From an uncultured Caulobacterales bacterium (GTDB lineage: Bacteria > Pseudomonadota > Alphaproteobacteria > Caulobacterales > Maricaulaceae), in the NCBI GenBank assembly GCA_938009235.1, contig CALLIK010000004.1, positions 186,001 through 250,000 on the forward strand: a DNA stretch of 64,000 bases. The letters run 5' to 3'. Both the position numbers and the translations under genes were made by a program. Below the pieces are notes generated by a model, which saw nothing but the letters and a program-made list of their open reading frames with translations, did not search any database and had not been told where the DNA came from. Below are positions 29,638 through 36,892 of the stretch, in pieces; position 1 is the stretch's first letter; the number at the start of each line of letters is the position of its first letter.

Positions 29638-30129
29638 ATGATAAAACGTACAGCGCTATACCCGGGCACTTTCGATCCCATGACCTTGGGCCATTTAGAT
29701 ATTATGAAACGCGCATCGGGTTTGTGCGATAGGCTCATCATTGGTGTGGCTATAAATAATGCCAAGAACCCACTCTTTGACCTCGATGACCGAGTTGAAA
29801 TGGTGGAGCATGTCGTTGCACCCTTTCGGGACCGCATCGAAGTCGAGGTGCTACCTTTCGAAGGTTTACTGATACAATTCGTTGAAAACTGTGGGGCCTC
29901 AATGATAGTACGAGGACTGCGAGCTGTCAGTGATTTTGAATATGAGTTTCAGATGGCCGGTATGAACGATCGTTTAAATCCGGACATTGAGACTGTGTTC
30001 TTGATGGCAGACCCGCAATACCAGACGATCGCAAGTCGTTTGGTCAAAGAAATCGCTAGGTTAGGCGGAGATGTGTCGCAGTTTGTGACCCCCGAAGTTG
30101 ACGCCCGTTTGAAGGATAAATTCTCATGA
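29638..30129 (+). CDS. coaD: Phosphopantetheine adenylyltransferase
   Basis: Penultimate step of coenzyme A synthesis: ATP plus 4'-phosphopantetheine to dephospho-CoA. The 163-residue nucleotidyltransferase has the TxGH signature in YPGTFDPMTLGHLDIM, the substrate loop VRGLRAVSDFEYEFQM and the C-terminal SRLVKEIARLGGDVS. Where most members have FISSS the sequence reads TIASR, a minor change. Its stop overlaps the start of the following cyclophilin gene by four bases (ATGA). Confidence 0.96.
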   Translation: MIKRTALYPGTFDPMTLGHLDIMKRASGLCDRLIIGVAINNAKNPLFDLDDRVEMVEHVVAPFRDRIEVEVLPFEGLLIQFVENCGASMIVRGLRAVSDFEYEFQMAGMNDRLNPDIETVFLMADPQYQTIASRLVKEIARLGGDVSQFVTPEVDARLKDKFS

Positions 30130-31043
30130 GCCACCGTATGTTCTTGGCCCTTGCTCTCTCAACCGCATTGGTTGGCAATGCCTGCGCCGCCGAAAATGCT
30201 GAAGCCACATCTAATGAGGCGACACAAGTTGCTGGAGCCGTTGCAGCGGAATTTTCTGCCCCTGACGAAGCTTGGCGAACTGTTGATCCTGAAAACCTCA
30301 TGGTCATTGATACGAAATACGGCAAAATTGGGGTTGAGCTTTACCCTGAAATCGCACCCAAGCACGTTGCTCAAGTTAAGGCGCTTACACGTCAGGATTT
30401 CTACAATGATGTTGTGTTCCATCGCGTCATCGACGGTTTCATGAACCAGACAGGTGATGGCTCCGAAGGCAACGGAACAGGCAATTCTGAGCTACCTGAC
30501 ATCGAAGGTGAGTTCACATTTAAGCGTGGCCTAGATATGCCTTTCACAATGGTTTCAGCCAAAAAGTCTGGAAAAGGTGAAATCGGCGTAGGCTTTTATA
30601 AATCCCTACCCATTGCGAGCCAGCCGTCCAGCCAAGCTATGTTCACGAAGGATGGTAAAGTCGATGCATTTGGCTTGCACTGTAAAGGCGTAACCTCAAT
30701 GGCGCGCGCGAGTGATCCGAACAGCGCGAACAGCCAGTTCTTTTTGATGCGCGCAGAATATGCGAGCTTGGACACGAAATACTCAATCTGGGGCAACACA
30801 GTTATGGGATATGAATTCCTTGAAAGCCCTCAAGTCGGCGTAATTGGCGAAGTCCCAGGTTGGATTCCAGATCGTATGAATGAAGTTAAAATCGCATCTG
30901 ATATGCCAGAGGCCGAGCGCCCAACGGTTGAGGTCCTCAAAACGGACCATCCTGCATTCAAAAACTGGCTTCGAACACAGAAAAATGAAGATGGAACGTT
31001 TCCGAGTGTTTGCGAGTTGAATGTACCGACCCGCTTGCGCTAA
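30126..31043 (+). CDS. Exported peptidyl-prolyl cis-trans isomerase (cyclophilin type)
   Basis: A Sec signal (MSHRMFLALALSTALVGNACAAE) exports a 305-residue cyclophilin. The fold's signatures are visible as VVFHRVIDGFMNQTGDG and SMARASDPNSANSQFFLM. Compared with minimal cyclophilins there is an insertion around residues 135-185 and a C-terminal extension of about 55 residues. Presumed periplasmic folding helper. It is coupled to coaD by overlap and followed by a second, cytoplasmic cyclophilin gene. Confidence 0.92.
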   Translation: MSHRMFLALALSTALVGNACAAENAEATSNEATQVAGAVAAEFSAPDEAWRTVDPENLMVIDTKYGKIGVELYPEIAPKHVAQVKALTRQDFYNDVVFHRVIDGFMNQTGDGSEGNGTGNSELPDIEGEFTFKRGLDMPFTMVSAKKSGKGEIGVGFYKSLPIASQPSSQAMFTKDGKVDAFGLHCKGVTSMARASDPNSANSQFFLMRAEYASLDTKYSIWGNTVMGYEFLESPQVGVIGEVPGWIPDRMNEVKIASDMPEAERPTVEVLKTDHPAFKNWLRTQKNEDGTFPSVCELNVPTRLR

Positions 31044-31099
31044 GGCACGCACTTGAATTCCAAACCTCAATTTAGACTTACTAATGAATGGACGTTTTA

Positions 31100-31558
31100 A
31101 TGACTGAAAAACTCATCATAACTGTTGATAATAACAAGGGTGACACTGGCGATGTTACGATTTTGCTTCGCGCTGATCTTGCGCCTTTGCATGTCGAACA
31201 AATCACGCGTTTGGCTAAAGAAGGTTTCTACGACGGTTTAGAATTTCATCGCGTTATTGATGGTTTCATGGCTCAAGGTGGATGTCCTAATGGCACAGGC
31301 ATGGGCGGCGCTGACAAGCAGATTAAAGCTGAATTTAGCCGTCATCCACATGTTGAAGGTGTCTGTTCTATGGCGCGCTCGCAAAACCCAAACTCGGCTT
31401 CTAGCCAGTTCTTCATCTGTTTGGATGAAGCTGGTTTCTTAGACAATCAGTATACTGTTTGGGGCGAAGTTGAGAGCGGCATGGAATTGGTACATGCGCT
31501 ACCAAAAGGCGAACCACCGCGTATGCCAGGTAAAATCGTCAAAATGACGGTCGCTTAA
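31100..31558 (+). CDS. Cytoplasmic peptidyl-prolyl cis-trans isomerase (cyclophilin type)
   Basis: A minimal cyclophilin of about 152 residues without signal peptide. Signatures: LEFHRVIDGFMAQGGCPNGTGMGG and CSMARSQNPNSASSQFFICLD, then QYTVWGEV. An in-frame ATG twelve bases upstream is an alternative start; the later one was preferred because a GGA element precedes it and the chain then begins as in other cyclophilins. It catalyses proline isomerisation in the cytoplasm and probably shares a transcript with coaD and the exported paralogue. Confidence 0.92.
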   Translation: MTEKLIITVDNNKGDTGDVTILLRADLAPLHVEQITRLAKEGFYDGLEFHRVIDGFMAQGGCPNGTGMGGADKQIKAEFSRHPHVEGVCSMARSQNPNSASSQFFICLDEAGFLDNQYTVWGEVESGMELVHALPKGEPPRMPGKIVKMTVA

Positions 31559-31579
31559 TTCCAGAATAGGACTGTCCAT

Positions 31580-32638
31580 ATGGACGTCTCTCTTTTTGAT
31601 TTTGAATTGCCGGAGGGTGCTATCGCGCTCCGGCCAGCAACCCCGCGCGACAGCGCGAGGCTTTTGCATGTTCCATCGTCAGATGGACTTGAACACAAAA
31701 ACGTCTTCGATTTGCCTAATCTTCTACGGGCAGGCGATGTCCTAGTTTTTAATGAAACACGTGTCTTTCCTGCGGCTTTGAGAGCAACACGTCCTGCGCG
31801 TGCACAGGGCGGCGGCGGAGATGTCACGGTCACGGTGAACCTTCATAAAAATTCTGGCGACGGCGTATGGCAAGCTTTCTGTCGTCCCGCCAAGCGTTTA
31901 CGTCTTGGCGATACACTCCATTTTGACGAGGCTCTCTCGGCAACAGTTCAGGAAAAACGCGATGGAGGTGATGTTTCGCTTTGCTTCAATGTCGTGGGCG
32001 AGGATTTGCAGACAGGCTTTGATAGATGCGGCGCGCCGCCTCTGCCGCCTTATATAGCGCGTAAGCGTGCGCCTGATGCCCAAGACATTTCCGATTATCA
32101 AACTATATATGCTAAATCCCGCGGCTCTGTTGCTGCGCCTACGGCGGGATTGCATTTTACACCTGAGCTATTGGCAGCTCTTGATACGGCTGGCGTGCAG
32201 CGCGAAACGCTTGTTTTGCACGTTGGAGCAGGCACGTTCTTACCTGTTAAGTCGGATAATACTGACGATCATGATATGCACAGCGAGTGGTTCACAATCG
32301 ATCCTGATACCGCAGAGCGACTGAATACTGCGAAAGCCGAAGGCCGCCGCATCATTGGCGTCGGCACAACCTCTTTGAGGGCGTTAGAGTCTGCGGCCAA
32401 GGACGGTAAGGTTGTCGCGCAATCGCGTGACACTGATATTTTTATCACACCTGGTTATAAATTTCAAATCATCGATGGGCTGATGACGAATTTCCATCTC
32501 CCGAAATCCACTCTATTTATGTTGGTGAGCGCGCTAGCCGGTCTTGAAACCATGCAGACTGCATATCGTACAGCTATCGACTCTGATTATCGCTTCTATT
32601 CATATGGCGATAGCTCGCTCATCTGGAAAAACACCTAA
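31580..32638 (+). CDS. queA: S-adenosylmethionine:tRNA ribosyltransferase-isomerase
   Basis: Converts 7-aminomethyl-7-deazaguanine-34 in tRNA to epoxyqueuosine by transferring the ribosyl part of SAM. The 352 residues show the family signatures FDFELPEGAIALRP, LVFNETRVFPA, PTAGLHFTPELL, HVGAGTFLPV and TNFHLPKSTLFMLVSA. Its TAA stop overlaps the tgt ATG by one base (TAATG), so the two queuosine genes are coupled. 21 bases separate it from the cyclophilin gene. Confidence 0.97.
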   Translation: MDVSLFDFELPEGAIALRPATPRDSARLLHVPSSDGLEHKNVFDLPNLLRAGDVLVFNETRVFPAALRATRPARAQGGGGDVTVTVNLHKNSGDGVWQAFCRPAKRLRLGDTLHFDEALSATVQEKRDGGDVSLCFNVVGEDLQTGFDRCGAPPLPPYIARKRAPDAQDISDYQTIYAKSRGSVAAPTAGLHFTPELLAALDTAGVQRETLVLHVGAGTFLPVKSDNTDDHDMHSEWFTIDPDTAERLNTAKAEGRRIIGVGTTSLRALESAAKDGKVVAQSRDTDIFITPGYKFQIIDGLMTNFHLPKSTLFMLVSALAGLETMQTAYRTAIDSDYRFYSYGDSSLIWKNT

Positions 32639-33771
32639 TGGCCAAGTTTCCTTTCGATATTCATGCCAGTGAAGGCGAGGCCAGAACAGGAGTTCTGCGC
32701 ACGCCGCGCGGTGATATCAGAACGCCTGCTTTTATGCCTGTCGGAACCGCGGGCACCGTCAAAGGTGTCTATATGGATCAAGTGAAGCAGGCGGGTGCGG
32801 ATATCATTCTCGGTAACACCTATCACCTCATGTTACGCCCAGGTGCAGAGCGTATTGCGCGCATGGGTGGCCTGCATAAGTTTGGAGGATGGGGCGGCCC
32901 AATTTTAACGGATTCTGGCGGTTTCCAAGTTTGGTCATTGTCCAAGCTCAGGAAAATGACTGAGGAGGGCGTTGCCTTCCAAAGCCACCTAGATGGGTCT
33001 AAACATATGTTGTCGCCTGAACGCTCTATTGAAATTCAGGCTGACCTATTGGGCGCTGATATTTCCATGCAGTTGGACGAGTGCACAGACTTCCCTGTGA
33101 CCTATGACAAAGCAGCGAAATCAATGGAGCTGTCCTTGCGTTGGGGTCAACGATCTCTTGCCGCCTTTGGTGAGCGCGAAGGGCAAACGCTTTTCGCTAT
33201 TGTGCAAGGTTCGAACTTTGCTGAACTGCGTAAGCTCTCCGCAGAAGCCTCTATCGCTGAAAATACGGCGGGCGGCTATGGCGGCTTTGCAATTGGCGGC
33301 TTGGCTGTAGGTGAGGGGCATGCCGCGATGTGCGAGACCCTGTCGGTCACGACGCCGCATCTGCCAAAGGATCGCCCTCGCTATTTGATGGGTGTCGGGA
33401 AGCCGATTGATATCGTTGAGGCGGTCTACCGCGGTGTCGATATGTTTGATTGCGTTATTCCGACTCGGTCAGGACGACATGGTCAGGTTTGGACGGATAA
33501 AGGGCCTTACAATATAAAGCGGGCTGAATTCGCTGAAAACCAAACGCCTTTGGATCCTGAAATTCAATGCCCTGCCTCGCAAGACTACACCAAAGCCTAT
33601 GTCCATCATTTGATCCGTTCAGGGGAACTCTTGGGCGCTATGATTCTATCTTGGCACAATATTGCGTATTTTGAGGATTTAATGGCCAGAATACGGGCTT
33701 CTATCGCTGCAGGGACGTTTGAAACCTTCGTAACTGAATTCCGAGCGAACTGGTCAAAGCCAACAACATGA
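32638..33771 (+). CDS. tgt: tRNA-guanine transglycosylase with altered zinc site
   Basis: Exchanges guanine-34 of tRNAs for Asn, Asp, His and Tyr with the queuosine precursor preQ1. The TIM-barrel catalytic residues are present: Asp in LTDSGGFQVWSL and the nucleophile Asp of FDCVIPTRSGRHGQ. The family's zinc motif C-x-C-x2-C near the C terminus reads IQCPASQDYTKAYVHH: the first and third Cys are Ile and Ser, leaving one Cys and the His. The rest of the protein, including RSGELLGAMILSWHN, is well kept, so activity is plausible but zinc binding doubtful. Coupled to queA; a tRNA-Lys gene follows. Confidence 0.95.
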   Translation: MAKFPFDIHASEGEARTGVLRTPRGDIRTPAFMPVGTAGTVKGVYMDQVKQAGADIILGNTYHLMLRPGAERIARMGGLHKFGGWGGPILTDSGGFQVWSLSKLRKMTEEGVAFQSHLDGSKHMLSPERSIEIQADLLGADISMQLDECTDFPVTYDKAAKSMELSLRWGQRSLAAFGEREGQTLFAIVQGSNFAELRKLSAEASIAENTAGGYGGFAIGGLAVGEGHAAMCETLSVTTPHLPKDRPRYLMGVGKPIDIVEAVYRGVDMFDCVIPTRSGRHGQVWTDKGPYNIKRAEFAENQTPLDPEIQCPASQDYTKAYVHHLIRSGELLGAMILSWHNIAYFEDLMARIRASIAAGTFETFVTEFRANWSKPTT

Positions 33772-33837
33772 GATTAGGGGTTTTTTCGGGTTGACGACTC
33801 CGCAAGCCAACACTAGGTAGCCCCCAGCTTTTGATAA

Positions 33838-33914
33838 GCGCCCTTAGCTCAGTTGGTTAGAGCGCCTCACTTTTAATGAGGATGTCCCCGGTTCGAATCC
33901 GGGAGGGCGTACCA
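33838..33914 (+). tRNA. tRNA-Lys (anticodon UUU)
   Basis: 77 bases including an encoded CCA. Acceptor stem GCGCCCT/AGGGCGT (G1 opposite U72), D arm GCTC/GAGC, anticodon arm CCTCA-CTTTTAA-TGAGG with UUU at 34-36, T arm CCCGG-TTCGAAT-CCGGG, discriminator A. It lies between tgt and the porin gene. Confidence 0.97.
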
Positions 33915-34205
33915 AGCTTTTTCTATTTCAAATAAAATGCTACCGCCATTTTGCCTGACATGGATTGCTAAGGCATAATTTTTTGTGATTTGATGCCTTA
34001 TCAAGGGGTTAGATGGTGATGGTATTTGAAAGTGATGCAAAAAAGCAACTTTTAACCAGAAAGCTTCCAATTCGAACTCTAAGTTAGTAAATCTTCTTGG
34101 CTTTACGGCGCGTATCCGTATAGACACGCAGGAACACCATAGAACCATTTCTGGGTTTTGGGTTTATTTATGTTAAATGGCACAGCCATTAATGGAGGAA
34201 ATCTC
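33915..34205. other. Leader region upstream of the OmpA-family gene
   Basis: 291 bases without a gene. A 7-bp inverted repeat AAGGCAT/ATGCCTT (33970-33976 and 33993-33999) follows the tRNA but lacks a T tail. The last 60 bases hold the AATGGAGGAAAT ribosome site of the porin gene. The length suggests a promoter and a long leader, but no promoter boxes could be fixed. Confidence 0.5.
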
Positions 34206-35603
34206 ATGAAGCAGAAGCTTCTTATCGCAGCCGCCGCATTGGCCATGGTGGCCACACCATCTTTCGCCGTAGCTCAAGACTCATCAGACGGATCTGGTTG
34301 GTACCTTAAGGGTGCAGCAGGTTACGGCGCTCACACTGATCTGGACATTACTGGCCAAATCGTTGGTGATGTAGAGTCCGAAGGTAATGGCGCACTAAAC
34401 GCTGGTCTTGGTTATGACTTTGGTGAAAGCTGGCGTCTAGAACTAGACGGCACAACAATGCTTACTGACAATGGCGCCGTTTCTCAGGTCCCAAGTTCTT
34501 TTGCTAAACTTCGCACAGATGCAGTTATGTTGAATGCTATATATGACTTCAGCGACTTCGGTAAATTTGCACCATATGTAGGCGCAGGCGTTGGTATCAT
34601 CAGTGCTGATGCATCTATCGCGTCACATGATTTTCCAAATGTAGATGGTACAGGTCAAATCACTAACCCTACGTGTGTCGGTGAACGCTCTGGAATTGAA
34701 GGTTATTCTTGTAATGTGGATGACAGCGATATTGGTGTTGGTTGGCAGCTTCTTGCAGGTCTTGGTTATGATATCACTGATAACCTAACTTGGGATACAA
34801 ACTACCGTTACCTTCAAACATCAGACATGGATTTTGATAGCGCATTCACTAATGCTGCAACTGGAGCGGCTACAGTTGGCCAAACTAAACTTGACGGTGT
34901 TGGCGCTCATCAGATCTTGACTGGTTTCCGTTATCGCTTTGGCCAAAGCGCTGCTCCAGCAATCGTAAAGCCAGCAATGGTTGAGCCTGCGCGTGTTGCT
35001 CCAACAGCTGATTTCAAATGTTGGGATGGCTCAATGGTCTTCAACTCTGGTGAATGTCCTGTTGAAGCACCTGCTGTTGTTGAAGCTCAGCCTGAGTACA
35101 CATGTTGGGATGGCACAATGGTCTTCACTGCAGGCGAGTGTACTGCTCAGCCAGAAGTCTATAACTGTCCAGACGGATCTTTGGTCTATGATAAGAACCA
35201 ATGTCCAACAACTGATCGTTCAACAACAATCGGTGATCTTTGTGGTGAAACATATCGCCAAGAAATCATCTATTATGAGTTCAACAAAGGTGCATCTGCT
35301 GAAACACGTAACACAATTTCTCGCATCCTTGATGCTGGTGAGTTCTGTGATATCGCAAACGTACGCGTAGTTGGTCATACTGACACATCTGGAGCAGCAT
35401 CATACAACTTGGCACTTTCCAAGCGCCGTGCATCTGATGCACTAAATGAGCTTGTTCGTCAGGGTCTAGATCGCTCTAAAATCACATCTGAAGGTAAAGG
35501 CGAAACAGAAAACTTCGTCCAAACTGGCGATGGTGTTAAAGAGCAGCTTAACCGCCGTACAGAAGTTCTAATTACACTTGGTTCCGTTGGTGCCATTAAC
35601 TAG
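34206..35603 (+). CDS. OmpA-family outer membrane protein with CWDG repeats
   Basis: Probably an abundant porin-like protein tying the outer membrane to peptidoglycan. Signal peptide (MKQKLLIAAAALAMVATPSFAVA), an eight-strand beta barrel to about residue 250, a Pro/Ala-rich linker with three short repeats (KCWDGSMVFNSGECP, TCWDGTMVFTAGECT, NCPDGSLVYDKNQCP), then an OmpA C-terminal domain (IIYYEFNKGA, VVGHTDTSG, NLALSKRRASDAL). The ATG after GGAGG was chosen; the open frame upstream is shorter-coded and unsupported. Codon use is skewed (GTT, CTT, ACA), as in highly expressed genes. A strong terminator follows. Confidence 0.93.
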   Translation: MKQKLLIAAAALAMVATPSFAVAQDSSDGSGWYLKGAAGYGAHTDLDITGQIVGDVESEGNGALNAGLGYDFGESWRLELDGTTMLTDNGAVSQVPSSFAKLRTDAVMLNAIYDFSDFGKFAPYVGAGVGIISADASIASHDFPNVDGTGQITNPTCVGERSGIEGYSCNVDDSDIGVGWQLLAGLGYDITDNLTWDTNYRYLQTSDMDFDSAFTNAATGAATVGQTKLDGVGAHQILTGFRYRFGQSAAPAIVKPAMVEPARVAPTADFKCWDGSMVFNSGECPVEAPAVVEAQPEYTCWDGTMVFTAGECTAQPEVYNCPDGSLVYDKNQCPTTDRSTTIGDLCGETYRQEIIYYEFNKGASAETRNTISRILDAGEFCDIANVRVVGHTDTSGAASYNLALSKRRASDALNELVRQGLDRSKITSEGKGETENFVQTGDGVKEQLNRRTEVLITLGSVGAIN

Positions 35604-35628
35604 GTCTTTTACCTAGTTTAAGAATTTA

Positions 35629-35654
35629 GCCCGGTCTTAGGACCGGGCTTTTTT
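35629..35654 (+). terminator. Rho-independent terminator of the OmpA-family gene
   Basis: Perfect 8-bp stem GCCCGGTC/GACCGGGC with loop TTAG and a run of six T's, 25 bases after the stop codon. A textbook intrinsic terminator. Confidence 0.95.
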
Positions 35655-36000
35655 ATGCTCAAATTTTGTAGTGGGTGGGTTCTTGTCATTTAGTCTGTGC
35701 CGCTGATTGGGACGAGGTTGTGTCCGACGCGGAAAAATCCATTAAAACATGGAGGTTCGGCAAGTGACTCTTAAGAGTCCCTATAGGTGTATAGTAGTTT
35801 TTCTATTTAAGATTATGAGGGGCGTGCGTGCGTTAAATAACGATCGTTTTACAGTATGTTAGTTCGCTTATTTGATCTGTTAAGACGCCTCAAGATGGGC
35901 TCTGTTTGGATATCGAAATCTAATCGATCTCAAATTCTATTACCCTAAGTAGTCAGCAAGACCGTCACCTAGTTAGATAGCCTAAATTGACTGTGTGACC
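35655..36000. other. Intergenic region between porin terminator and phhA
   Basis: 346 bases between two convergent genes with no credible coding frame. It holds a perfect 14-bp palindrome GACTCTTAAGAGTC (35766-35779) that contains two GANTC sequences, the CcrM methylation site of alphaproteobacteria. No tRNA-like or other RNA structure was recognised. Confidence 0.5.
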
Positions 36001-36843
36001 TCAGTCAATCGGGACTGGCGTGTCGCCATCAACCTTGTCATGCGTTCCAAAAACGGTTTTATCGGCTGTCAGACACTCATATATTGGACCAAAGTCCTGC
36101 TGTGTCGCGTCAAACAGCTGTTTGTAATCATCGATAACGAAGTAGATTTTTTGGAAAATGTCGATTTCATATTGCGTTCGCATAATACGTTCTAAGTCGA
36201 AGCCTATTCGTAGTGGTTCATCGTTTTCCAGAGAATATCGTGTTTCACCAGCGGAGGATAAAATTCCGGCACCATAAATACGTAACCCATCAGGGCTATT
36301 GATCAGGCCAAATTCTACGGTGTACCAGTAAAGTCTTGCAAGGTTGTCGAGTGTCCCGTGTTTCAATGCGCGCAAACCACCTTGCCCATAGGCTTGCATG
36401 TAATCCGCAAAAACGGGATGCGCCAGCATCGGCACATGGCCAAAAATATCATGGAAGACATCAGGTTCTTGTAGATAATCAATCTGACTACGGTTTCGAA
36501 TAAACCGTCCCGCTGGGAACCGCCGATTTGCAAGATGTGTGAAAAATACATCATCTGGTACGAGGTGAGGGACCATGACGATCTCCCAGCCTGTCAGAGC
36601 CTTCAAGGCTGGGTTAAGGCGCTCCAGATTAGGTATTCCAGACCGACTAAGTTCGAGTCGTTTCAATCCAGACAGGAACTCATCGGCTGCACGCCCCTCC
36701 AATAACTCAGACTGCCTCGCATAGAGGAGGTCCCATATGGCATGCTCCTCTGGGGTGTACTCATCCCAGCACTGATCAATGGTAAAGTCAGCATTAGGGG
36801 TTTGGCGCGCAACTATAGGGTCGTGAATTTTCATATCGGTCAT
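36001..36843 (-). CDS. phhA: Phenylalanine 4-monooxygenase
   Basis: Iron- and pterin-dependent hydroxylase that makes tyrosine from phenylalanine. The 280 residues belong to the short monomeric bacterial form without regulatory ACT domain. The iron site is seen in DVFHDIFGHVPML (two His) and the Glu of YWYTVEFGLI; substrate loop RRFPAGRFIRNRSQIDYLQEPD is normal. No pterin-4a-carbinolamine dehydratase gene is adjacent. It is probably transcribed alone or with the asmA-like gene 49 bases upstream. A second Met three codons in is an alternative start. Confidence 0.95.
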   Translation of the reverse strand: MTDMKIHDPIVARQTPNADFTIDQCWDEYTPEEHAIWDLLYARQSELLEGRAADEFLSGLKRLELSRSGIPNLERLNPALKALTGWEIVMVPHLVPDDVFFTHLANRRFPAGRFIRNRSQIDYLQEPDVFHDIFGHVPMLAHPVFADYMQAYGQGGLRALKHGTLDNLARLYWYTVEFGLINSPDGLRIYGAGILSSAGETRYSLENDEPLRIGFDLERIMRTQYEIDIFQKIYFVIDDYKQLFDATQQDFGPIYECLTADKTVFGTHDKVDGDTPVPID

Positions 36844-36892
36844 AGCTGTCTTTTATGCAGCTTAGAATATAAAATTCTTGCAATTATTCTGT

